A stretch of DNA of 64,000 nt, taken from CAWBJP01 sp963789165 (GTDB lineage Bacteria; Actinomycetota; Acidimicrobiia; IMCC26256; BP-133). This document shows positions 8,989 through 15,391 of this stretch, piece after piece. Both the position numbers and the translations under genes were made by a program. The notes beneath the pieces were generated by a model, which was given only the letters and a program-made list of their open reading frames with translations, did no database searches and was not told where the DNA came from. Within the stretch, counting starts at the first letter, position 1; every line of letters begins with the position of its first letter. The stretch spans positions 186,001 through 250,000 of the forward strand of contig CAWBJP010000001.1 of the NCBI GenBank assembly GCA_963789165.1. The letters run 5' to 3'.

Positions 8989-9806
8989 GGCTCCACCGAG
9001 GGGGAGCCCGGGATCGGGGTGTCCCCGACATGCCCGGGGATCGGGGTGTCCCCGACATGACCAGGAACCGGGACTCCTTCGTCGAGCAGGGCCTGGGCGA
9101 CGCGACCCCGACAGCTGCGCAGCCGGGCCGCATCAGGAGGCCGGACCCACCAGTCCGGACGTCCCGGCTTCGGCCGCTGGGGGTAGATGGCCCGGGCCCG
9201 GGCCACCTGCACGCAGATCGCCTCCATGATGCGATCGGTGGCCAGGCGGGGATTCTCCCCGGGCCCGATCACGAACGGCTCCCCCACCACCGCGGTGATG
9301 GCGACGCCCCATCGCCACGACCGGGGCCGCCCGGCCGTGATCAGGCGGTGACCCCCCCACAGGCCCACGGGCACGACGGTCGCGCCGGAGGCCCGGGCCA
9401 GGCGGGCGGTGCCCGTCTTGCCCGCCATCGGATCGAGGTCACGGGAGATCGTGCCCTCGGGAAAGACGGCCACCAGCTCACCTCGTCCCAGGGCGGCCGC
9501 CGCCGCGTCCAGCGCCCCGGAGGCATCCGCCGTGCCCCGTTCCACCGGAATCTCGCCCATGGACCGCAGCACCCAGGCCGCCAGCCGGTGCTCGAACAGC
9601 TCGGCCTTGGCCAGGAACCGGACCCGGCGATCGATCTGATCGGTCACGTAGCACAGGCACAGGGGATCCAGATAGGAGACGTGGTTGGAGGCGAGGAGGG
9701 CCCCGCCCGCGGCAGGGAGGTGCTCAATGCCCTCGATGCGCCAGCGGAAGGCATGGCGCATCGGTCGGCGGAAGAGCAACTCGGCCAGCCCGTAGAAGGG
9801 TTCCAC
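8985..9806 (-). CDS. plsC: 1-acyl-sn-glycerol-3-phosphate acyltransferase, 273 aa
   Basis: The LPLAT motifs are present in order: NHVSYLDP (HX4D catalytic pair), GEIPVERG (substrate-binding Arg region), VFPEGTIS and VPVGLWG. The enzyme acylates lysophosphatidate to phosphatidate at the inner face of the membrane. The last 25 residues repeat HVGDTPIPG twice, encoded by a small tandem DNA repeat at 9007-9059, and look like an added tail rather than part of the fold. The stop overlaps the gpsA start. The start is close to the divergent phosphoesterase gene (24 bases between starts), so the two share a very short promoter region. Confidence 0.92.
   Translation of the reverse strand: MEPFYGLAELLFRRPMRHAFRWRIEGIEHLPAAGGALLASNHVSYLDPLCLCYVTDQIDRRVRFLAKAELFEHRLAAWVLRSMGEIPVERGTADASGALDAAAAALGRGELVAVFPEGTISRDLDPMAGKTGTARLARASGATVVPVGLWGGHRLITAGRPRSWRWGVAITAVVGEPFVIGPGENPRLATDRIMEAICVQVARARAIYPQRPKPGRPDWWVRPPDAARLRSCRGRVAQALLDEGVPVPGHVGDTPIPGHVGDTPIPGSPSVEP
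9007..9059. repeat. tandem 26/27-bp repeat with GGGGTGTCCCC core
   Basis: Two near-identical units lie head to tail at 9007-9032 and 9033-9059; the second has one extra G. Each contains GGATCGGGGTGTCCCCGACATG-like sequence, whose GGGG-TGT-CCCC core can fold into a tight hairpin. It lies in the last codons of plsC, adding the peptide HVGDTPIPG twice. The same GGGGACACCCCG core occurs twice, inverted, at 42118-42163 at the start of another gene, so this looks like a dispersed small repeat family. Confidence 0.7.
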
Positions 9807-9830
9807 GGGTCACCTAGGATAGGGCCGACC

Positions 9831-10685
9831 ATGTCCCGGAACTGTTTCCTCATCGCCCAGCTCTCCGACATCCACTGCGGATCCCCGTTCTTCGACGCCC
9901 AGCTGCTCCACCACGCGGTGGAGGAGATCCGGGCGCTGGCGCCTGATCTCGTCGTGGTCGGTGGCGATCTCACCACCGACGGCTATGCCCACGAGTTCCG
10001 GGAGGCACAGACCCAGCTGGCGCCTCTCCTCGATGCCCAACTCACCACCGTCGTCATCCCCGGCAACCACGACGCCAAGAACGTGGGTTACCTCCACTTC
10101 GTGGACAGCTTCGGAGCCGGCGACGTGCCGGGCAAGGGCGACCGGGTGCTGCGGCTGGCGGGCCGGCTTAATGACGACGCACCCAAGCTGGTCACGCTGG
10201 TGGCCATGGACTCGACCAAGCCCGACCTGGCCGAGGGGGAGATCGGGCGCGAGCGCTACTCCTGGATCCGCCAGCAGTTCTCCCAGCCCACCGACTACCG
10301 GATCTTCGCCCTCCACCACCATCTCGTCCCCGTGCCCGGCACCGGCCGGGAGCGGAACACGGTGTGGGACTCGGGCGACGTGCTCGCCCTCCTGGCCGAC
10401 GCCGGGGTGGAGCTGGTGCTGTCCGGCCACAAGCACGTCCCCTTCGTGTGGCTGCTGAATGAGGTTCTGGTGGTCAACTCAGGGACCGTCTCCTCGCACC
10501 GGCTGCGGGGCTACGTCCGACCCTCCTACAACGTCATCGAGGTGACCGAGGATCGCGTGGTCGTGACCCTGCGCTATCCCGGCACCGGCGAGCGTCCGGC
10601 CGCAGAACTCGACCGCCGCCGCATGCGCCTGTACTCCAACCCCGACCTGGCAGGAATGTTCGCCAAGTCGGCCTGGCATGCGTGA
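9831..10685 (+). CDS. calcineurin-like metallophosphoesterase, 284 aa
   Basis: The ATG at 9831 starts a protein with all five metallophosphoesterase motifs: LSDIHCG (Asp13, His15), GGDLTTDG (Asp46), PGNHDAK (Asn79, His80, Asp81), ALHHHL, and LSGHKH. The spacing and the C-terminal strand-rich part resemble class III cAMP phosphodiesterases (CpdA/Icc type), but substrate cannot be fixed from sequence. A longer open frame continues upstream to 9030 but is antisense to plsC. Given the cyclases elsewhere in the window, a cyclic-nucleotide phosphodiesterase role is possible, though not shown. The next gene follows after 28 bases. Confidence 0.88.
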   Translation: MSRNCFLIAQLSDIHCGSPFFDAQLLHHAVEEIRALAPDLVVVGGDLTTDGYAHEFREAQTQLAPLLDAQLTTVVIPGNHDAKNVGYLHFVDSFGAGDVPGKGDRVLRLAGRLNDDAPKLVTLVAMDSTKPDLAEGEIGRERYSWIRQQFSQPTDYRIFALHHHLVPVPGTGRERNTVWDSGDVLALLADAGVELVLSGHKHVPFVWLLNEVLVVNSGTVSSHRLRGYVRPSYNVIEVTEDRVVVTLRYPGTGERPAAELDRRRMRLYSNPDLAGMFAKSAWHA

Positions 10686-10713
10686 GAGGCATGCTTGAGA
10701 GGAAGGAACGGTC

Positions 10714-11016
10714 GTGTACCTGAGGCTCTTCTCCACCGCCGTGGATCCGTCCGACGTGGGTGAGGTGCAACGGATCTTCACCGAGGACATCCGGCCGGCG
10801 TTCGAGGGCATGGCCGGCTGCACAGGACTCGAGCTGGTGGTCTCCATCGAGAAGAGCGCCGGCGGGCTGGTCGACGGGGCGGTCCTCTCGCACTGGTCGA
10901 CGCTGGAGGATCTCAATGCCGCGCTCGAGTCCCGCACCGTGGCGGAATCGATGGTGCGCATCATGCCCTTCCTCCAGATCGAACCCGTGACCAAGACCTT
11001 CGAGATCCTGCAATGA
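10714..11016 (+). CDS. antibiotic biosynthesis monooxygenase (ABM) domain protein, 100 aa
   Basis: This is a single dimeric alpha-beta-barrel (ferredoxin-like) domain: VYLRLFSTAVDPSDVGEV at the start, GMAGCTGLELVVSIEKS in the middle, and LSHWSTLEDLNAALESRTVA before the end. Length fits the ABM fold. Members include cofactor-free monooxygenases and heme-degrading proteins, but many have no known reaction. The GTG at 10714 follows a GGAAGGAACG site. Its stop overlaps the cofC start by four bases (ATGA), indicating co-translation with an F420 biosynthesis gene. Confidence 0.75.
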   Translation: MYLRLFSTAVDPSDVGEVQRIFTEDIRPAFEGMAGCTGLELVVSIEKSAGGLVDGAVLSHWSTLEDLNAALESRTVAESMVRIMPFLQIEPVTKTFEILQ

Positions 11017-11630
11017 GGCACGCCTCCTCGTTGACGCCGTCGGCGGGGGTCGTCGTTCCGATCCGGGGCTTCTCCGGCGGCAAGTCGCGCCTGGGCGACC
11101 TCGGCGCCGAGCGGGCCTGGCTGGTGGCCGAGATGGCGAGCCGGGTCCTGGCCGCCGCCCGTCCGCTGCCGATCGCGGTGGTGAGCAGCGCGCGGGAGGT
11201 CCGGGCGTGGGCGGCCTCGTCGGAGGTCACGGTGCTCGACGACCCCGGCAGCCTCGACCTCGCCGCCCTCGCCGGCGTGGCCTGGGTGCGCAGCCTGGGA
11301 CTCCCCCGGGCGGTGGTGGCCCATGCCGATCTTCCGCTGGCCCGCAGCCTGGAGGCTCTGGCCCGGGACGCCGGCCGGCCGGTGGTGGCGGCGGTGCCCT
11401 GCCACCGGGACGACGGCACCCCGGTGCTGTCGGTGCCCACCGGGGCGACGTTCCGCTTCGCCTACGGTCCCGGCTCGTTCCGGCGCCACGCCGCCGAAGC
11501 GCGCCGTCTCGGCCTCGGCTTCCGGGTGGTGCGTGACCGGACCCTGGCTCATGACGTGGACGCGGCGGAGGATCTCGCCGGGGTCGGGCTGCTCGCTCCC
11601 CAGCCCCATCCCGCCTCGGCGCTGGGGTGA
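11013..11630 (+). CDS. cofC: 2-phospho-L-lactate/phosphoenolpyruvate guanylyltransferase CofC (FbiD), 205 aa
   Basis: CofC/FbiD couples GTP to 2-phospholactate or PEP, giving the activated intermediate for coenzyme F420. The nucleotidyltransferase start VVVPIRGFSGGKSRL, the Asp-rich AHADLPLA metal site, DGTPVLSVP, FAYGPGSFRRHAAEA and the closing HDVDAAEDLAGV are all family signatures. Length is near the usual 200-220 residues. It overlaps the genes on both sides by four bases, forming a tight ABM-cofC-PIG-L transcription unit. No other F420 gene (cofD, cofE, fbiC) is in the window. Confidence 0.9.
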   Translation: MRHASSLTPSAGVVVPIRGFSGGKSRLGDLGAERAWLVAEMASRVLAAARPLPIAVVSSAREVRAWAASSEVTVLDDPGSLDLAALAGVAWVRSLGLPRAVVAHADLPLARSLEALARDAGRPVVAAVPCHRDDGTPVLSVPTGATFRFAYGPGSFRRHAAEARRLGLGFRVVRDRTLAHDVDAAEDLAGVGLLAPQPHPASALG

Positions 11631-12385
11631 GCAACAGCTACCTGGCTCCGCCCGGGGCGGAGGGTGTGACCGTGAACCTGGCCCTTCCGGGCCGGGCGCT
11701 GGCCATCGGGGCCCATCCGGACGACATCGATTTCGGATGCGGCGCCACGCTGGCCAAGTGGGCGGCGCGAGGCTGCGAGGTTTTCGCCCTGGTACTCACC
11801 GACGGGTCGAAGGGCAGCTGGGACCCGACCGTCGACCGGGATGAGTTGGTGCGCCTGCGCCAGCGGGAACAACGGGCGGCCACGACACAGCTAGGCGGGA
11901 AGGACGTGCGCTTCCTCGGCTGGGTGGACGGGGAGCTGGCCAGCGGGCTCCCAGAGCGGGAAGCAGTGTGCCGGGTCATCCGGGAGGTGCGACCCGATGT
12001 GGTGCTCGGACATGATCCGTGGAGGCGCTACCGGCTCCACCCCGACCACCGTCACGCCGGGCACCTGGCGGTGGAGGGGATCGTGGCGGCCCGGGACCCG
12101 CACTTCTTCCCGGAGCAGGGCCTCACGCCCCATCGCCCCTCCCATCTGCTGCTGTGGGAGGCCGATGTCGTGGATCACCTGGAGGACGTCACCGACTGGC
12201 TCGACATCAAGCTCGAGGCGCTGCTGTGCCATGCCAGCCAGTGGGAGTCCACCATGGCCATCACCGACGATGCGGGGGGTGAACGCGCGGCCTTCACAGC
12301 CCGCATCCGGGAGCGGGCGGCGGCAGCCGGCGACGGCGTCGGCCTAGGGGCGGCCGAAGCGTTCAAGCGCATCGACCGGCTGTAG
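11627..12385 (+). CDS. PIG-L (LmbE-like) deacetylase, 252 aa
   Basis: The zinc-binding motif AIGAHPDDIDFGCGAT (His-Pro-Asp-Asp) and the later HPDHRHAGHLA motif supply the metal ligands of PIG-L deacetylases; VLTDGSKGSWDP and REQRAATTQLG are also typical. Family members deacetylate N-acetylglucosaminyl compounds, including the mycothiol precursor (MshB) and the mycothiol conjugate amidase (Mca). The exact substrate here is not certain. The GTG at 11627 overlaps the cofC stop; a second GTG at 11671 is possible. A strong hairpin follows the stop. Confidence 0.88.
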   Translation: MSNSYLAPPGAEGVTVNLALPGRALAIGAHPDDIDFGCGATLAKWAARGCEVFALVLTDGSKGSWDPTVDRDELVRLRQREQRAATTQLGGKDVRFLGWVDGELASGLPEREAVCRVIREVRPDVVLGHDPWRRYRLHPDHRHAGHLAVEGIVAARDPHFFPEQGLTPHRPSHLLLWEADVVDHLEDVTDWLDIKLEALLCHASQWESTMAITDDAGGERAAFTARIRERAAAAGDGVGLGAAEAFKRIDRL

Positions 12386-12395
12386 AAACGACAGC

Positions 12396-12415
12396 GGCGC
12401 CCCCGAAGGGGCGCC
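12396..12415. terminator. hairpin between convergent PIG-L and HU genes
   Basis: GGCGCCCC (12396-12403) pairs perfectly with GGGGCGCC (12408-12415) around a 4-base CGAA loop. It lies 11 bases after the PIG-L stop and 33 bases beyond the HU stop, so it can serve both strands. No U-run follows, as is common in GC-rich actinobacteria. Confidence 0.75.
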
Positions 12416-12447
12416 ACCATGCCGTCTCGACGCAGGCGCGCCGATGG

Positions 12448-12903
12448 TTACTTCTTCGCCGCTGCCTTCTTGGCCGGAGCCTTCTTCGCAGCCGCACGGG
12501 CCGGGGTGGCCTTGGCGGGAGCCTTCCTGGCCGGAGCCCGGGCCGGAGCCTTGGCTGCGGTCTTGGCCGGCGCCTTCTTGGCCGGAGCTGCCTTCTTGGC
12601 CGGAGCCGCCTTGGACGCAGTCGGCCGCTTCGCCGCCACCGTGTCCTTGAAGGTGGCACCGACCGTGAACTTCACGCCCTTGCTGGCGGGGATCTTCACC
12701 GCGGCGCCGGTGCGGGGGTTGCGACCCGTACGGGCCTTCTTCTGCGTCTGGCTCCAGCCGCCGAATCCCGGGATCGAAACCTTCTCGCCCCGCTTCACCG
12801 TCTGCTGAACGGTATTGATGAATGCCTTGAGCACTTCGTTGACGTCGCGAACGCTGAGATTCGATTCGCCGGCAATCTTCTCTGCCAGCTCGGACTTGTT
12901 CAC
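12448..12903 (-). CDS. hup: HU-family nucleoid protein with Lys/Ala/Pro-rich tail, 151 aa
   Basis: Residues 1-92 are the HU/IHF fold: MNKSELAEKIAGESNLSVRD, GFGGWSQTQKKARTGRNPRTG (DNA-binding arm) and IPASKGVKFTVGATFKDTV. Residues 93-151 are a low-complexity tail of PAKKA/APA repeats, as in mycobacterial HupB and Streptomyces HupS, and resemble eukaryotic linker histone tails. The protein should bend and compact DNA. The GTG start follows GGAGG by six bases. A TTGACG hexamer (minus strand, 12967-12972) is a possible -35 box in the 275-base upstream gap. That gap holds no other gene that I can support. Confidence 0.95.
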   Translation of the reverse strand: MNKSELAEKIAGESNLSVRDVNEVLKAFINTVQQTVKRGEKVSIPGFGGWSQTQKKARTGRNPRTGAAVKIPASKGVKFTVGATFKDTVAAKRPTASKAAPAKKAAPAKKAPAKTAAKAPARAPARKAPAKATPARAAAKKAPAKKAAAKK

Positions 12904-13177
12904 CAGTTACCTCCAAAGGGTTTACGACCGTTCGCCACCGTGAATCAGAACCCATCGTGCCCTATACGTCAAGCACTTCCTATGCCAGAAAAGGGACAGC
13001 GGCTTGCATCAGAACGAAACCCGTTGTCCCGCAAGGGGGTCTGAGAAGCTCGGATCGATGGTGCCCGGCTCGTACCAGCTCGCCACGGTCCGGCTCATCG
13101 GGTGCCGCGATCCATTGTGAGACAAGAGCTTTCGCGGCAAGATGGACACCTCGCCAGCCACTCACACCGGAGGGGGA

Positions 13178-13552
13178 ATGCGAAACATGACGAGGGACGC
13201 CAGACGCAATCCGCTCGTGCCCGTGGTACGGCAGTTTCCCGCTCGAGGACGCCGGGCCCTCTACGCCGCCGCCAATGCCGGCCTGCTGCGCCGGGGTAGC
13301 TGGGATGGCTGCGCCCTGAACCGCGCCGGCACCGCCGTCGGACTGGAGGTGCGCAGCCGGGGCGAAGCCGCCTACGCGTTGGACACCACACCCGAGGTCG
13401 CCCGCCAGTTCGTGGAGGTGTGGGACCGGCTCTGGGGCTCGAACCGCCGTTGCACCCAGATGCTACGGGACGCGATCGAGCACGCCGGGTTCTTCGACGA
13501 AGAGGACGCGAGTTTGGCCGCCCCCGAGCCGGGGAAGATCTCCGTCAGTTGA
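13178..13552 (+). CDS. small unrecognised protein, 124 aa
   Basis: The ATG at 13178 follows a strong GGAGGGGG site; the longer frame from 13142 is less likely. The protein begins basic (MRNMTRDARRNPLVPVVR), has RALYAAANAGLLRRGSWDGC in the middle and DTTPEVARQFVEVWDRLWG later, and ends acidic. I recognise no family, but codon use and the Shine-Dalgarno site argue for a real gene. It has no signal peptide or membrane segment. It is transcribed away from HU and ends in a clear terminator hairpin. A role cannot be assigned. Confidence 0.7.
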   Translation: MRNMTRDARRNPLVPVVRQFPARGRRALYAAANAGLLRRGSWDGCALNRAGTAVGLEVRSRGEAAYALDTTPEVARQFVEVWDRLWGSNRRCTQMLRDAIEHAGFFDEEDASLAAPEPGKISVS

Positions 13553-13560
13553 GAGCTGCG

Positions 13561-13590
13561 ACGGCGCCCCGACCTCCCCCGGGGCGCCGT
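13561..13590. terminator. rho-independent-like hairpin
   Basis: ACGGCGCCCC (13561-13570) pairs perfectly with GGGGCGCCGT (13581-13590) around a 10-base loop and is followed by TTT. It lies 8 bases after the stop of the small gene ending at 13552 and 30 bases from the stop of the convergent hydrolase, so it probably ends both transcripts. Confidence 0.8.
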
Positions 13591-13620
13591 TTCCGCGTCT
13601 TGTCGGGCTGCTTGGCCTCG

Positions 13621-14523
13621 CTAACCGAGATGGGTCACGAACCAGTCCCGGGCCGCGCCGCTGGACTGGGCGAAGCCGTCCCCGGTGTAGGCATCGAAGT
13701 GGCCGCCGGGTAGGAGGACGACCTGCTTCGGCTCGAGCGCCTTCTCGTAGGCGGCAAGGGCCAGGTCAGCCGGGGTGAGGTGGTCCTTCGCCGCCACCAC
13801 CATGCAGAACGGGGTCGGGGCGATCCTGTCGATGTAGGCCTCGGGCTCGTACTCCATGAGCATCTCGACGCTCCGCAACGTCACCTCGTTGCGCCAGGAG
13901 GGAGCCCGCAGCTCGGCGGTCTCGGTGAACCACTTCCACGAGTCGGGTGTCGGCAGGGCTGACGGTGCCATCGGGTCCTCGGCCACCACCGGGAGCATGG
14001 CCGGCTCCTTGCCGGCGAAGCGCGCCTCCCGATCGGCGTCGAGCCCTTCCCGGAGCCCGGCAACGAAGTCGGACCGGACCAGGCGCGCCAGGTTGCGTGA
14101 GCCGCTGGCCAGAGGAACCTGGGAGACGACGCACTTGATGCGCTTGTCGATGGCGCCGAGCACGATGACGTGTCCACCGCTGTAGCTGGAACCCCACACG
14201 CCGATCCGCTCCCGGTCGATGCCGGGGAGGGTGCACAGGTAGGTGATGGCGTGGCGGTAGTCCCGGACCTGGGCCCAGGGGTCGATCTCCTGGCGGGGCT
14301 CGCCGTCGGACGCTCCGAAGTTGCGGTTGTCGAAGACGAGGACGGCGAGCCCGGCGTCGGCGAAAACCTCGGCGAAGGAGTCCAGGTAGTTCTCCTTCAC
14401 GGCCGAGAAGCCGTGGGCCATGACGATGCCCGGGACAGGCTCGTCCCCAGCACCCTCGGGCCGGTACAACCACCCGCGCAGAATCGTCCCTTCGGCGTTG
14501 AACTCGATGTCGGTGCGAGCCAT
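13621..14523 (-). CDS. alpha/beta hydrolase (dienelactone hydrolase/YcjY-like), 300 aa
   Basis: The alpha/beta-hydrolase order is clear: oxyanion region VMAHGFSAVKENYL (34-47), VFDNRNFGASDGEPR (63-77), nucleophile elbow GVWGSSYSGGH (108-118) with Ser115 the likely nucleophile, acid AAKDHLTP near 250 and His in PGGHFDAY near 275. The family hydrolyses esters, thioesters or peptides of small molecules; the substrate is unknown. No signal peptide is seen. The 90 bases upstream separate it from an AhpD-like gene on the same strand, so the two may share a transcript. Confidence 0.85.
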   Translation of the reverse strand: MARTDIEFNAEGTILRGWLYRPEGAGDEPVPGIVMAHGFSAVKENYLDSFAEVFADAGLAVLVFDNRNFGASDGEPRQEIDPWAQVRDYRHAITYLCTLPGIDRERIGVWGSSYSGGHVIVLGAIDKRIKCVVSQVPLASGSRNLARLVRSDFVAGLREGLDADREARFAGKEPAMLPVVAEDPMAPSALPTPDSWKWFTETAELRAPSWRNEVTLRSVEMLMEYEPEAYIDRIAPTPFCMVVAAKDHLTPADLALAAYEKALEPKQVVLLPGGHFDAYTGDGFAQSSGAARDWFVTHLG

Positions 14524-14613
14524 TCGCTCCTCCTTGGTCAGCTTCCCCGGGTGCGGGATGCTACGCCCGATCGGAGGTGCGTGCTCGTGCTGCAGACCGC
14601 GCTCTCCCGAAGG

Positions 14614-15183
14614 TCAGCGGGCCAGGCCGTGGTACTCCCGGTTGGGCATCTGGCCGGTGGCCATGGCGAGGCGGTTGGTGAAGTTGTACATGGACGCCAC
14701 CTCGATGATGTCCCACACGTCCTCGTCCGAGAAGCCGTGGGACCGGAGCGCCTCCAGGTCGGACTCCTCGCACTCCAGTGGCTCCGTGGTCACCTTCACG
14801 GCGTAATCGAGCATGGCCCGCTGTCGGGGCGGGAGGTCGGCCCGCCGGTAGTCGAGGGTGATGCGGTCCGCCTCCACCGGGTCGTCGGACTGCTCCCGGA
14901 GGGCGGCGCCGTGGGCCACCAGGCAGTAGAGACAGCCGTTGGCCATCGACACGGCCACCGAGATCATCTCCCGTTCCCGGGCCGAGAGGCCGTCCGTGCC
15001 GGTCATGACTTCCTTGAAGTGGGCGAACCAGGCCCGGAAGCGCTCGGGCCGCCAGGCGTAGGCGCGGAAGACGTTGGGCACGAAGCCGATCTTCTCCTCC
15101 GCCTTGGCGAACAGCTTGCGTTCGGGTTCCTCCAACTCGTCGTCCGACGGGACGGGGAACCAGCTGATCCGCTCGTCGCCCAT
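14614..15183 (-). CDS. AhpD-like carboxymuconolactone decarboxylase-fold protein, 189 aa
   Basis: The start is the ATG at 15183, seven bases after AGGAGGT. The AhpD core motif SMANGCLYCLVAHGAALR gives redox Cys84, Cys87 and His91, the peroxidase-relay residues of alkylhydroperoxidase D. An uncharacterised peroxidase-related subfamily shares the N-terminal PSDDELEEPERKLFAKAE region and RERE before the core. The protein probably reduces peroxides through a CxxC thiol pair; the electron donor is unknown. It is divergent from a tiny open frame at 15233 and 50 bases from it. Confidence 0.85.
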   Translation of the reverse strand: MGDERISWFPVPSDDELEEPERKLFAKAEEKIGFVPNVFRAYAWRPERFRAWFAHFKEVMTGTDGLSAREREMISVAVSMANGCLYCLVAHGAALREQSDDPVEADRITLDYRRADLPPRQRAMLDYAVKVTTEPLECEESDLEALRSHGFSDEDVWDIIEVASMYNFTNRLAMATGQMPNREYHGLAR

Positions 15184-15232
15184 GAGCTCACCTCCTGCGC
15201 TCGCCTGTCGGGGCACCGTAGTGTCTCCGCCC

Positions 15233-15382
15233 ATGAGACTTCAGCCGAGCGTCTGGTCCATGGGCCTCACCCGGGCGGGGGTGGGGGCCGCCTTCGTCAC
15301 CCTGCAACGCACCACGGTGGCGACCGTCGCCGTCTTCTCAGCCGCCGCCGGCGCCCACCTGGCCTACCACCACGGGCGCTGA
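15233..15382 (+). CDS. possible 49-aa hydrophobic peptide
   Basis: An ATG at 15233 opens 49 codons encoding one weakly hydrophobic stretch (TVATVAVFSAAAGAHLAY) between basic ends. It lies between the divergent AhpD-like gene and the convergent pepN gene. No clear Shine-Dalgarno site is seen, and I recognise no family. It may be a small membrane peptide or simply chance coding in GC-rich sequence. Confidence 0.3.
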   Translation: MRLQPSVWSMGLTRAGVGAAFVTLQRTTVATVAVFSAAAGAHLAYHHGR

Positions 15383-15391
15383 GCCGACAGA

